Origin: Paractinoplanes bogorensis
GTDB lineage: Bacteria > Actinomycetota > Actinomycetes > Mycobacteriales > Micromonosporaceae
Reading direction: 5' to 3'
Length of the DNA stretch: 64,000 bases
Assembly (NCBI RefSeq): GCF_018829635.1
Contig: NZ_JAHKKG010000006.1
Span: 372,001 to 436,000, forward strand
Shown here: piece after piece, positions 25,727 to 34,708 of the stretch
How the letters are laid out: each line of letters opens with the position of its first letter
How positions within the stretch are numbered: the stretch's first letter is position 1
Position numbers and translations under genes: made by a program
The notes under the pieces: model-generated
Database searches by the model: none
The model's input: only the letters and a program-made list of their open reading frames with translations
What the model was told of the DNA's origin: nothing

Positions 25727-28700
25727 CCGGAGGCTGGACGACCGGGGAGATCGTCCTCGGGCAGTACCAGGTGCTCGGCGACCCGCTGGCCGGTGGCATG
25801 GGCGTGGTGCACCGGGTGCGTCACCTGGGCTGGGAGGTCGACCTGGCGGTGAAGACGCCGAAGTCGTCCGCGTCGTTCGCCCGGTTCGAGGCCGAGGCCG
25901 GCACCTGGGTCGGGCTCGGCCTGCACCCGCACACGGTCAACTGCGTCTACGTGCGCACGATCGACGGCGTACCGCGGGTCTTCGCCGAGTGGGTCGGCGG
26001 CGGCACCCTGGCCGAGGCGATCCGCGGTGGACGGCTCGGCGAGGCCGCGAAGCTCGACCTCGCCGTGCAGACCGCCTGGGGCCTCCGGCACGCACACGAC
26101 AGCGGGCTCGTGCACCAGGACATGAAGCCGGCCAACGTGATGCTCGAGCCGGACGGCACCGCCAAGGTCACCGACTTCGGCCTGGCCGTGGCCGCGACGG
26201 AGGGCACGTTCGGCGGCCTCACCCCGGCCTACTGTTCGCCCGAGCAGGCCGCCGCGGCCGCCGGTGACCGTGGCGTCCGGCTGACTCCGGCCACCGACGT
26301 CTGGTCGTGGGCGATCACCGTGGCCGAGATGTTCGCCGGGCGGCGGATCACCCGCTTCGGGCAGGCCGCGGCCGAGGCGCTGGCCGGCGTACGGGCCGAT
26401 CTGCCACCCTCGATCTTCGACCTGCTGGCCCGATGCTTCGCCGAGCGCCCGGACGGCTTCGGTGAGCTGGTCGAGCAGTTGATCTCGTTGTCCGACGAGC
26501 CCTACCCCCGGCCGGCCACGCTGCGCTCGGACGGCCTGTCCAATCAGGCGCTGTCGCTTCTCGACCTGGGCCGCGCCGACGAGGCCGAACACCTGTGGCG
26601 CACCGCGATCACGGCCGACCCGCATCATCTGCCCTCGGTCTACAACTTCGGGCTGCACCGCTGGCGCACCGGGCAGGTCACCGGCGAAGAGGTCGTCTCG
26701 GCGCTGGAGGTGGCCCGGGCGGCGGCCGGTGACGGTCCCGAGCCGGGCCGGGCCGCCCTGCTGCTGGGCAGTGTGGAGCTCGAGCGGCACGAGGACGACC
26801 GGGCCGGCGAGCTGCTGCGGGAGGCGGCCGAGGCCGACCCGTCCTCGGCCGAGGCGGTGGCCGCGCTGCGCGAACGGGCCCGGCGGGCGCCCCGGATCAG
26901 CGCCGGGGTGCTGGTCGACCGGCTCCGCGAGATGGTGGCCGGGCCGGACGGAGACTGCGTGCTGTACGCGATCCACGGCGGCGGGCTGTACCTGTGGAAG
27001 CCGGCCGAGGACGAGCCCCGCGAACTGGCCCGGGGGGTCAAGGTCACCGCGATCGCGTCGGGCGGGGCCGGGCGGATCGCCGCCGTCCTGCGCGAGGACG
27101 GCTCGATCACGCTGTGGGACGTGCCGGGCGGGGTGCCGCGCGAGGGGGCGCGGACGTCGCCGGGCGCGCTGTCGGTGGCGGTCAGCGACGACGGCCGGTT
27201 CCTGGCCGCCGGGCACCGGGACGGCCACATCCGGATCTGGGAGCTCGGCGCGCCGGGCGAGCCGGTCGTCCTGACCGGGCACGCGGGTCAGGTCACGGCG
27301 CTGGCCCTGAGCCGGACCGGTCGCCGGGCGCTGTCCGGGTCGTTCGGCGTCCACGACGTCAACTTCGACGGCGACGGCACGGTCCGGCACTGGCGGGTGA
27401 GCACCGGCGAATGCGTGGCCGTCTGGGGTGGGCCGAGGCGGGGTACCCGCGCCACGGGCGAGCCGTGGACGCATTTCCCGGGCGACCGGGTCGCGCTGTC
27501 GGCCGACGCCCGGTGCGCGGTGGCCGCCTGGCAGGACGGTCCACTCGCCCTGTGGGACGCGCGCCGGGCCACGGTGGTCGGCGAGGGGTCGCACGGCCTG
27601 CAGTACGAGCGGGTCATGGAGCTCGCGCCGGGCGCCCGCGGCCTGCTGATCGGCGGGCCGGGGCGGCGCGCCCAGATCGTCGACCCGCGGGACGGCCACA
27701 GCGTGCGCGTCTTCGACGACGACCTGCCCCAGGAGCTGTACGGGGTGGACGCCGGCGCGTTCAGCCGGGACGGCCGGGTGCTGGCGATCGGCGGCGCCGA
27801 CCACATCGTGCTGCGGGCCGTGCCGGGCTCGGCCTACCAGGCACCCTGGTGCTACGTGCGTCCCCGCCCGGTGCTCGAACTGCAGGGGGCCCAGGAGTCG
27901 TTCGCCGACCTGCTCGCCCAGGCCCGCGAGCGGTTCCAGGCCGAGCAGTACGCCGAGGCCGCCACCCTGCTGCGTACGGCGGGCGCGGTGCCCGGCTACC
28001 ACCGGCATCCCGAGGTGCTGGGCGGGTGGCGGTCGCTGCTTCCGTACGGACGCCGGGCCGCCCTGCTCGCCGCCTGGGAGCTGTTCCACATGGACGGGCA
28101 GGGCGTGTTCACCCAGCCGCCGACGGTGGCGCTGCGCGGGGACGGGCTGGTCATGGCGACCGGGCGCTGGATCGGTGACGTCGTGCTGTGGGAGTTTCCC
28201 GTGGCCCAGGTGGTGGATACGTTCCAGCGCGACCCCGGGGTCTCGTACGGGAACATCCGGGAGATCCGATGGGCCCGGGGCGGGAATCTGCTGGTCGTGC
28301 ACACGTGGGGTGGTTTCCTGCGGTTCCTCGACGTCCGGGACGGCCGATCCGACGATCTCGGGGGCGACATCACCGCGTTCGACGTCGAGCCGTCGGGGGA
28401 CCGGATCCTGTTCGGCGACAAGTCGGGCACCATGCGCCTGCTCGGCCTGCAGAGCGGGGTGCGGCTGTTCACGATCCACGCGGTCGGCAGCGGGATCGGC
28501 GCGGTGGCGCTCAGCCCCGACTGCACCCGCATGGTGTGCGCCGACGAGTCGGGTGAGGTCCGGATGTGGCGGGCGAACACCCGGCGACCGGACTGGACGA
28601 TGCGGACCCGGTTCCCCGGCGGGACCCGCCTGCACTTCAGCCCGGACAACCGCACGGTGCTGGTCGACGAGCTCACCGGGCTGACCGGGCTGGACGCCGG

Positions 28701-29103
28701 GCGCGGCAAGAAGCTCTTCGAGTTCCCGAGCCGGCGGTCGAGCAGCTCCGGGCAGACCAACGTGTCCTTCTCGGCCGACCGGCGGCTGGCCGCCACGCCC
28801 GACGCGAGCGGCCTGATCGTGTGGGACACCAGCACCGGCCGGAAGCGCCACGAGCTGGCCCTGCCCGGCGCGCCGGTCGAGTTCGTGCTGGGTCCGGACG
28901 GGACCTTCGCCGTGGTGGGATCCGAGGCCGACACGGTCGGGATCTGGGACCTGGCCACCGGGCGGTGCCTGCAGACGTTGGAGGGGCACCGGGCCCGCAT
29001 GCATCGCCTGCGGCTGAGCGACGACGGCACCCGGCTGGTCACGATCGACCTCCGGGGCGGACTGCGGGCCTGGGAGCTGGCCTGGGAAGCCGACCTTGAC
29101 TGA
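25723..29103 (+). CDS. Serine/threonine protein kinase with C-terminal WD40 propeller(s)
   Basis: A 1126-aa cytosolic kinase. The kinase domain covers about residues 8-260: glycine loop DPLAGGMGVVH, ATP-binding Lys in VDLAVKTPK, catalytic loop HQDMKPANVM, DFG in VTDFGLAV and TPAYCSPEQA. The usual HRD Arg is Gln. A helical TPR-like stretch (TLRSDGLSNQALSLLDLGRADEAEHLWRTAITADP) follows at about 265-375. WD40 repeats run from about 400 to the end, with GH..V..LALS and LWD/IWD strands, such as EPVVLTGHAGQVTALALS. GTG 25723 is preferred over GTG 25717 because it overlaps the upstream stop as GTGA. The partner FHA-kinase gene starts 8 bases before its stop. Confidence 0.9.
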   Translation: MTGGWTTGEIVLGQYQVLGDPLAGGMGVVHRVRHLGWEVDLAVKTPKSSASFARFEAEAGTWVGLGLHPHTVNCVYVRTIDGVPRVFAEWVGGGTLAEAIRGGRLGEAAKLDLAVQTAWGLRHAHDSGLVHQDMKPANVMLEPDGTAKVTDFGLAVAATEGTFGGLTPAYCSPEQAAAAAGDRGVRLTPATDVWSWAITVAEMFAGRRITRFGQAAAEALAGVRADLPPSIFDLLARCFAERPDGFGELVEQLISLSDEPYPRPATLRSDGLSNQALSLLDLGRADEAEHLWRTAITADPHHLPSVYNFGLHRWRTGQVTGEEVVSALEVARAAAGDGPEPGRAALLLGSVELERHEDDRAGELLREAAEADPSSAEAVAALRERARRAPRISAGVLVDRLREMVAGPDGDCVLYAIHGGGLYLWKPAEDEPRELARGVKVTAIASGGAGRIAAVLREDGSITLWDVPGGVPREGARTSPGALSVAVSDDGRFLAAGHRDGHIRIWELGAPGEPVVLTGHAGQVTALALSRTGRRALSGSFGVHDVNFDGDGTVRHWRVSTGECVAVWGGPRRGTRATGEPWTHFPGDRVALSADARCAVAAWQDGPLALWDARRATVVGEGSHGLQYERVMELAPGARGLLIGGPGRRAQIVDPRDGHSVRVFDDDLPQELYGVDAGAFSRDGRVLAIGGADHIVLRAVPGSAYQAPWCYVRPRPVLELQGAQESFADLLAQARERFQAEQYAEAATLLRTAGAVPGYHRHPEVLGGWRSLLPYGRRAALLAAWELFHMDGQGVFTQPPTVALRGDGLVMATGRWIGDVVLWEFPVAQVVDTFQRDPGVSYGNIREIRWARGGNLLVVHTWGGFLRFLDVRDGRSDDLGGDITAFDVEPSGDRILFGDKSGTMRLLGLQSGVRLFTIHAVGSGIGAVALSPDCTRMVCADESGEVRMWRANTRRPDWTMRTRFPGGTRLHFSPDNRTVLVDELTGLTGLDAGRGKKLFEFPSRRSSSSGQTNVSFSADRRLAATPDASGLIVWDTSTGRKRHELALPGAPVEFVLGPDGTFAVVGSEADTVGIWDLATGRCLQTLEGHRARMHRLRLSDDGTRLVTIDLRGGLRAWELAWEADLD

Positions 29104-30163
29104 GGTCACCCTGGTCGTCGGCGGGGCCGGGCACGTCTTCACCGGTGACACCGAGGTGCTGCTGGGACGCGAACCGGAGTGCGACGTCCGGGTGGCCGAC
29201 GAGCGCCGCCGGGTGTCCCGCCGCCACTGCCGCATCGTGATCCGGGCTGCCCACGTCACCGTGCGTGACCTGGGGAGCCGCAACGGGACGTACGTGAACG
29301 GGATCCGGATCGCCGGCGAGCGGGCGCTGCACGACGGCGACGAGCTGCGCGTCGGTGGCGTGGTCGTGCGTGTCGGAGTCACCCGGAACGGGCTGGTGGT
29401 GCTGCGTGAACTGGGCCGCGGCGCCCAGGGCGTGGTGCACCTGGCCCGCGAGCCCGGCGGCCGGCTGGTCGCGGTGAAGACCCTGACCGCGCCCGGGGCG
29501 ACCGGCCTGTTCCGCCGCGAGCTGGACTGCACGGCGGCGCTCGACCACCCGAACATCGTGCGCTTCCACCGGAGCCTGGCCGAGCCGCTGGGCTTCGTGG
29601 CCGAGTACTGCGCCGGCGGCAGCGTGGCCGACCACGGGCCGTACGGGGTCGAGGAGGCCGTCACGCTGATCCGGCAGGCCGAGGCCGCCCTGCGCTACGC
29701 GCACTCCGCCGAGATCCCGGTGCTGCTGGCCGACGGCTCGACCGCGACCGGGCGCGGTCTGGTGCACCGTGACATCAAACCGCAGAACCTGCTGCTGACC
29801 TCCGACGGGCGGCTCAAGGTGGCCGACTTCGGGCTGGCCAAAGCCTATGACCAGGCCGGGCTCAGCGGCCGCACGCCGACCGGGGCGATCGCCGGGACGG
29901 TCGCCTTCATGCCCCGGCGGCAGGTGATCGACTACAAGTACGCCCGGCCCGAGGTCGACCGGTGGGCCCTGGCCGCCTGCCTGTACTGGATGCTGACCGG
30001 CACCACGCCGCGGGACTTCCCGGCCGGCGCCGACCCGGTGGCCGTCGTGCTGCGCGAGCCGCCTGTGCCCGTACGGGAAAGAATGTCGGCTCTCCCGGCG
30101 GCCCTGGCCGACGCGATCGACGCCGCGCTGATCGACGATGTTTCTGAATCGCGATTCAAGTAA
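29096..30163 (+). CDS. FHA-domain serine/threonine protein kinase
   Basis: A 355-aa protein with an N-terminal FHA domain (about 15-95; VLLGREPECDVRV, RRVSRRHCRIV and DLGSRNGTYVNG carry the phosphothreonine-binding residues) fused to a kinase (about 100-345). It has AVKTLTAP (ATP Lys), HRDIKPQNLL (catalytic loop), ADFGLAK, and an unusual segment GTVAFMPRRQVIDYKYARPEVDRWALAA in place of the common APE region. The only fitting start is TTG 29096, overlapping the upstream gene by 8 bases. It probably binds phosphorylated partners, perhaps the WD40 kinase made beside it. A 14-bp palindrome ends the gene. Confidence 0.88.
   Translation: MTEVTLVVGGAGHVFTGDTEVLLGREPECDVRVADERRRVSRRHCRIVIRAAHVTVRDLGSRNGTYVNGIRIAGERALHDGDELRVGGVVVRVGVTRNGLVVLRELGRGAQGVVHLAREPGGRLVAVKTLTAPGATGLFRRELDCTAALDHPNIVRFHRSLAEPLGFVAEYCAGGSVADHGPYGVEEAVTLIRQAEAALRYAHSAEIPVLLADGSTATGRGLVHRDIKPQNLLLTSDGRLKVADFGLAKAYDQAGLSGRTPTGAIAGTVAFMPRRQVIDYKYARPEVDRWALAACLYWMLTGTTPRDFPAGADPVAVVLREPPVPVRERMSALPAALADAIDAALIDDVSESRFK
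30145..30158. promoter_or_regulatory. Perfect 14-bp palindrome before the ABC transporter operon
   Basis: TGAATCGCGATTCA is a perfect palindrome at the extreme 3' end of the kinase gene, 109 bases before the solute-binding protein gene. An AT-rich stretch follows (TAAATTACAAATTACC, 30161-30176) that could hold the promoter. The shape suits a TetR-family operator, and a TetR gene lies at the far end of the operon. Confidence 0.5.
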
Positions 30164-30267
30164 ATTACAAATTACCTGTTCAGGAAGCCAAGGGGGCTCT
30201 TGTGTGAGCTGATGCGTGATGGAACACTCGCCGCCAAGCCGGAAACTGCCGACTTGGAGGAGACCAC

Positions 30268-31386
30268 GTGTCACGCATCCCCTCGATCCGCCGCGCGCTC
30301 GCCGGCGTCGCGGTCACCGCGCTCACCATGGCGGCCGCCGCGTGTGGCGGCGACTCGGGCGAGACGTCGGCGGCCACGCCCGACGCGCTCAACCCGAGCG
30401 CCGACCTCAAGACCCAGACACTCACCGTCTCGAACTGGGACGCCTATATGCCGGAGGACCTCCCGGCCAAGTTCGAGCAGAAGTTCGGCTCGAAGGTGAC
30501 GGTCACCAAGCACGCCACCAACGAAGAGGTCATGGCCAAGCTGACGGCGGGCGGTGACAGCGGCATCGACGTCGCGTTCGTCTCCGGGCCGTTCGCGCAG
30601 GCCCTCGCGGAGCAGGGGCTGACCGAGCCGATCCACCCCGAGCTCATCCCCAACCTGAGCAACCTCTACCCCGAGGCGTCGCAGCTCGCCTACGACCCCG
30701 GCAACAAGCACTCGGTGCCCTACACCTGGGGCACGACCGGGCTCTGCTACCGCAGCGACGTCACCGGCTACGACCCGGACAGCTGGAACGACCTGCTGAC
30801 CCCGAAGCCCGAGCTGGCCAAGAAGATCACCATGCTGCAGACCGACCGCTGGCTGATGCTGCCGGCCCAGAAGGCGCTCGGCTACTCGGCCAACACCAAG
30901 GACGCGGGCGAGATGGCCAAGGTCAAGGAGAAGCTGCTCGCGGCCAAGCCCAACCTGCTGGCGTTCGACGACACCACCTTCTACGAGCGGCTCGTCTCGG
31001 GTGAGGCGGCGCTGGTCGAGGCGTGGGACGGCTGGTGCAACTACGGCATCACCGAGAACGCGAAGATCAAGTTCAGCGTGCCCAAGGAGGGCAGCGACCT
31101 CTTCGTCGACACGATGGTCATCCTCAAGACCTCGAAGAACAAAGAGGCCGCGCACGCGTTCATCAACTACATCCTCGACCCCGAGATCCACACCTGGACG
31201 GTCGAGAACATCCTCTACAAGGTGCCGAACAAGGCCGCGATGGACGCGCTCGACCCGGCCCTGGCCAAGAAGTACCCCAACCTGGCCATCACACCGGCCG
31301 AGCTGATGAAGCAGGAGACCCTGGTCGACCTGGGCGAGGCGGCCACCGACTACAGCCGGATCGTCACGGAAGTGGCAGCCAAGTAG
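30268..31386 (+). CDS. potD: ABC transporter substrate-binding lipoprotein, spermidine/putrescine type
   Basis: A 372-aa extracellular solute-binding lipoprotein (signal with lipobox AAAC, about Cys26). The mature protein begins LTVSNWDAYMPEDLPAKFEQKFGSKVTV and contains VPYTWGTTGLCYRSD, both characteristic of the PotD/PotF family that captures polyamines outside the membrane. GTG 30268 has a ribosome site GGAGGAG about 6 bases upstream. It is followed without gap by two permeases and the ATPase. Polyamine specificity is supported by family similarity and the nearby amine oxidase, but related proteins bind other small cations. Confidence 0.88.
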   Translation: MSRIPSIRRALAGVAVTALTMAAAACGGDSGETSAATPDALNPSADLKTQTLTVSNWDAYMPEDLPAKFEQKFGSKVTVTKHATNEEVMAKLTAGGDSGIDVAFVSGPFAQALAEQGLTEPIHPELIPNLSNLYPEASQLAYDPGNKHSVPYTWGTTGLCYRSDVTGYDPDSWNDLLTPKPELAKKITMLQTDRWLMLPAQKALGYSANTKDAGEMAKVKEKLLAAKPNLLAFDDTTFYERLVSGEAALVEAWDGWCNYGITENAKIKFSVPKEGSDLFVDTMVILKTSKNKEAAHAFINYILDPEIHTWTVENILYKVPNKAAMDALDPALAKKYPNLAITPAELMKQETLVDLGEAATDYSRIVTEVAAK

Positions 31387-32238
31387 ATGCGGCGCCTGGG
31401 GGAGCGGTTCACGCTGCTGGGGCCCGGCCTCGGCTACCTGACGGTGCTCATGGTGGTGCCGCTCGCGCTGGTCCTGTCCTACTCGATCTTCCAGCGCGGC
31501 CGCTTCGGCGGGCTGATCTACGAGCCGACCACCGAGAACTTCGCCCGGCTGTTCGACCCGCTCTACCTCAACGTGGTGGTCACCTCGGTCAAGCTGGCCG
31601 GGGTGACCACGATCCTCGCGCTTCTGCTCGGCTACCCCACGGCGTACGCGATAACGAAGTTGACCCCGAAGTGGAAGACCGTCGCGCTGATCGCGCTGGT
31701 GCTGCCGTTCTGGACGAACTTCCTGATCCGCACGTACGCCTGGATCGTGCTGCTCTCCCCGGCCGGGCTGGTCAACGACGCGCTGACCGGCTGGGGCCTG
31801 ATCGACGAACCGCTGCAGCTGCTCTACCGCCAGCCGGCCATCGTGGCGGGACTTCTTTACGCGTACGTGCCGCTGATGGTTCTGCCCTTGTACGCGGCCC
31901 TGGAACGGATGGACGACGAGCTGCTCGAGGCCGCGGCCAACCTCGGCGCGAAACCGGCCCGCGCGTTCTTCAGCGTCACGTTTCCGCTGACTCTGCCGGC
32001 CGTGTTCACGGGGTGCGTCTTCGTGTTCGTGCCGAGTCTTGGCAACTTTGTCGTGCCCGAACTGCTCGGTGGCGGCCAGACCGCGATGGTCGGGAATCTG
32101 GTGCGTGACCAGTTCCTCAAGGCCCGGGACTGGCCGTTCGGGGCGACGCTGGCGCTGGCCGTGGTCGCGATGCTGGTCGTGCTCCTGATGCTGCAGGCCT
32201 GGTCGGCGCGGCGGCTGGCGGGGGATGGCGATGCGTAG
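31387..32238 (+). CDS. potB: ABC transporter permease, PotB type
   Basis: A 283-aa inner-membrane permease with six helices. LLEAAANLGAKPARAFFSVTFPLTLPAVFTG is the EAA loop that docks the ATPase. The first codon directly follows the stop of the binding-protein gene, and its end overlaps the next permease by 14 bases. Together these form a PotDBCA-type importer. Confidence 0.92.
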   Translation: MRRLGERFTLLGPGLGYLTVLMVVPLALVLSYSIFQRGRFGGLIYEPTTENFARLFDPLYLNVVVTSVKLAGVTTILALLLGYPTAYAITKLTPKWKTVALIALVLPFWTNFLIRTYAWIVLLSPAGLVNDALTGWGLIDEPLQLLYRQPAIVAGLLYAYVPLMVLPLYAALERMDDELLEAAANLGAKPARAFFSVTFPLTLPAVFTGCVFVFVPSLGNFVVPELLGGGQTAMVGNLVRDQFLKARDWPFGATLALAVVAMLVVLLMLQAWSARRLAGDGDA

Positions 32239-32986
32239 AGTTCCGTTCTTTCTCACGTACGTATTTCTGTGGATCCCGATCCTTGTTGTCGTCGGAATGT
32301 CCTTCAACGCCGGCGATTCGCCCTTCAACTGGGGCGGTTTCAGCTTCCGGTGGTACGGCGAACTGGCCGCCGACGAGGAGATCCGTCAGGGCCTGGTCAA
32401 CACACTGATCGTCGCGACCGGATCGACCGCGCTGTCCACCGTGCTCGGCACGCTGCTGGCCGTCGGCCTGGCCCGGCACACCCGCTCCAAACTGCTCGAC
32501 GCGGTCGCCACCCTGCCGGTGATCCTGCCCGACATCGTGCTCGCGATCGGGCTGCTCGCCTTCTACGCGCTGGTGCAGCTGACCCTCGGGCTCTACTCGG
32601 TGCTGCTGGCCCACGCGGTCTTCGGCACCGCCGCGGTGGCCGCGGTCGTCCGCACCCGGCTCGCCACGACCGACCCCTCGCTCGAGGAGGCGTCGCGCGA
32701 CCTGGGCGCCAACGGCTTCACCACGTTCTGGCGGATCACCCTGCCCAGCCTGGCCCCCGGTGTGGTGGCGGGCGCGCTGCTCGCCTTCACGCTCAGCGTC
32801 GACGAGTTCGTGATCGCCTTCTTCACCGCCGGGCCGCAGTCGCCCACCCTGCCGATCGTCATCTACTCGATGGTCCGCTTCGGCGTCACCCCCGAGATCA
32901 ACGCGCTCGCCACGGTCCTGCTCGCGGTCACCTTCACCGCGATCCTGGCCGCGCAGCGCCTGACCCGACTGGCAGGCTCCCGATGA
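32225..32986 (+). CDS. potC: ABC transporter permease, PotC type
   Basis: A 253-aa permease with six helices and an EAA loop (LEEASRDLGANGFTTFWRITLPSLAPGVVAGALLAF). It starts inside the 3' end of the first permease gene and overlaps the ATPase gene by 4 bases (ATGA). The SVDEFVIAFFTAGPQSPTLPIVIYSMVRFGVTPEINAL stretch is the family's conserved last region. Confidence 0.92.
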   Translation: MAMRRVPFFLTYVFLWIPILVVVGMSFNAGDSPFNWGGFSFRWYGELAADEEIRQGLVNTLIVATGSTALSTVLGTLLAVGLARHTRSKLLDAVATLPVILPDIVLAIGLLAFYALVQLTLGLYSVLLAHAVFGTAAVAAVVRTRLATTDPSLEEASRDLGANGFTTFWRITLPSLAPGVVAGALLAFTLSVDEFVIAFFTAGPQSPTLPIVIYSMVRFGVTPEINALATVLLAVTFTAILAAQRLTRLAGSR

Positions 32987-34005
32987 CCCTCCTGAGCATC
33001 AACGGCGTACGGCGGAAATTCGGTGACGTCACCGCCCTCGACGGTGTCTCGCTCGACATCGCCGAGGGCGAGTTCTTCGCGCTGCTGGGCCCGAGCGGGT
33101 GCGGCAAGACCACGCTGCTGCGCATCCTGGCCGGCTTCGAGACGCTCGACGAGGGCACGGTCACGCTGGCCGGCGACGACCTCACCAAGGTGCCGGCCCA
33201 TCGCCGGCCGATCAACCTGATGTTCCAGTCGTACGCCCTCTTCCCGCACCTGAGCGTGGCGGCGAACATCGCGTACGGGCTGCAACGCGAAGGCCTTCCC
33301 AAGGGCGTCATCAAGCAGCGGGTCGATGAGGTGCTGGAACGGGTCGGCCTGGCGCACGCCGCCAAGCGTCGCCCGCAGCAGCTCTCCGGCGGTCAGCGGC
33401 AGCGGGTCGCGCTGGCCCGGGCGATCGTCAAACGGCCCCGGCTGCTGCTGCTCGACGAGCCGCTGTCGGCGCTCGACCGCAAGGTGCGGGCCGAGATGCA
33501 GCTGTGGCTCAAGCAGTTGCAGCACGAGGTCGGCATCACCTTCGTCGTGGTCACGCACGACCAGGAGGAAGCGATGTCGATGGCCGACCGGATCGCCGTG
33601 CTCAACCATGGCGCGGTCGAGCAGATCGCCGATCCGGTCACGCTCTACGGATCGCCCGCCACACATTTCGTGGCCGACTTCATCGGGGCGAACAACTTCT
33701 TTTCCGGTACGGCGGTAGACGATGGACTGTCCACGGAGGTCTTCGGCTTCCTCCCGGCCCGCGGCGGTGTCACCGGACCGGCGCTCCTCGCGGTGCGCCC
33801 GGAGCAGGTCTCCCTGACCGGTGACCTCTTGACCGGCCGGGTGCTTGACGTCAGCTTCTATGGCGGGCTCTCGCGGGTCGCCGTTCTTGTGGCCGGACAC
33901 GACACGCCCGTGCTCGTGCACCAGCACGGCGCGCCGCGAGTGGCGGCCGGGGACGCGGTGAAGCTGGGCTGGGCGGCCGAGGACGCAGTCGTTGTCAGGG
34001 CGTGA
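32983..34005 (+). CDS. potA: ABC transporter ATP-binding protein, PotA type
   Basis: A 340-aa ATPase. Walker A GPSGCGKTT, Q-loop NLMFQSYALFPHL, signature LSGGQRQRVALARA, Walker B LLLLDEPLSALD and H-loop VVTHDQEEA are all intact. A TOBE-type C-terminal domain (about 270-335) fits the polyamine/oligosaccharide importer class. ATG 32983 overlaps the permease stop as ATGA; the longer open frame upstream is a shadow. Its end overlaps the convergent TetR gene by 11 bases. Confidence 0.93.
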   Translation: MTLLSINGVRRKFGDVTALDGVSLDIAEGEFFALLGPSGCGKTTLLRILAGFETLDEGTVTLAGDDLTKVPAHRRPINLMFQSYALFPHLSVAANIAYGLQREGLPKGVIKQRVDEVLERVGLAHAAKRRPQQLSGGQRQRVALARAIVKRPRLLLLDEPLSALDRKVRAEMQLWLKQLQHEVGITFVVVTHDQEEAMSMADRIAVLNHGAVEQIADPVTLYGSPATHFVADFIGANNFFSGTAVDDGLSTEVFGFLPARGGVTGPALLAVRPEQVSLTGDLLTGRVLDVSFYGGLSRVAVLVAGHDTPVLVHQHGAPRVAAGDAVKLGWAAEDAVVVRA

Positions 34006-34603
34006 GCTGGTTGCCGGTCACGCCACGGGCGTACGAGAGGATCAGCTCGACCGCCTCGGGCACCCCGAGCGTGGGATGACGGGCGACGATCCGGTAGCCG
34101 TACGCGTCCTCGAGCGCGACCAGATTGCGGGCGATCGCGAGGGTGCTGTCGGTCAGCGTGAACACGCCCTGAGCCGCGCCCTGCTCGAGGATCGTCTGGT
34201 ACATCGAGACCTGACGGTCGTACAGGGTGGTCAGCAAAGCGGCGTAGACCCGGTTGCGTCCCGCGGCACCGCCCAGCTCGCACAGCAGCCGCACATCGGT
34301 GTCGTCGGGCCCGTCGGGCAGCCCCGAACGGACGGTGACCACCAGCTTCTCGGCCGGGTCGGCGACCTCGGCGATGCGGCGGACCCGCTGCTCGTAGAAG
34401 CGCTCCATCCCCGCGTGGTGCGCGTCGAGCAGCAGATCCTGAAGGTCGGAGTAGTGGTAGAGCACCGCGCCCGAGGTGAGGCCGGCCTCGGCGGCGACCT
34501 GCTTGATCTGCACACCGTCGGTGCCGTGCCGCACCATGGCCCGCCGGGCGGCCTCGATGAGATCGCCCCGCCGGTCGGCCCGGCGCTTGCGAGGAGTCGT
34601 CAC
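33995..34603 (-). CDS. TetR-family transcriptional regulator
   Basis: A 202-aa repressor. The N-terminal HTH (LIEAARRAMVRHGTDGVQIKQVAAEAGLTSGAVLYHYSDLQDLLLDA) spans about 12-60, and the helical ligand domain follows. GTG 34603 is the likely start; there is no ribosome site, but GATACT lies 8 bases upstream on the minus strand, fitting a leaderless transcript. The regulator lies between the transporter operon and the divergent FAD oxidase gene, so it probably controls both. A 6-copy 10-bp repeat fills its upstream region. Confidence 0.9.
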   Translation of the reverse strand: MTTPRKRRADRRGDLIEAARRAMVRHGTDGVQIKQVAAEAGLTSGAVLYHYSDLQDLLLDAHHAGMERFYEQRVRRIAEVADPAEKLVVTVRSGLPDGPDDTDVRLLCELGGAAGRNRVYAALLTTLYDRQVSMYQTILEQGAAQGVFTLTDSTLAIARNLVALEDAYGYRIVARHPTLGVPEAVELILSYARGVTGNQLTP

Positions 34604-34626
34604 CCGCAAACAGTATCCGCGCTGCG

Positions 34627-34686
34627 GTTCCCGCCTGTTCCGGCCTGTTCCGGCCTGTTCCCGGCCGTTCCCGCCCGTTCCCGCCC
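34627..34686. repeat. Six tandem 10-bp units between TetR and oxidase genes
   Basis: Six consecutive units of the form GTTCCSGCCY (34627-34636 through 34677-34686) lie head to tail in the divergent promoter region. A 10-bp period puts every unit on the same face of the helix, so cooperative protein binding is possible. On the minus strand each unit presents GGAAC. Confidence 0.85.
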
Positions 34687-34708
34687 GGTTCGCGCTCAGG
34701 GAGAGTCC

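Noticed and set aside
25579..29664. A 1361-codon open frame on the minus strand
   Set aside because: Antisense shadow of the WD40 kinase gene; low-complexity Pro/Arg/Gly protein with no domain, while the plus strand has intact kinase motifs.
34627..34686. CRISPR-like array
   Set aside because: The 10-bp units are contiguous with no spacers, and no cas genes are present in the window.
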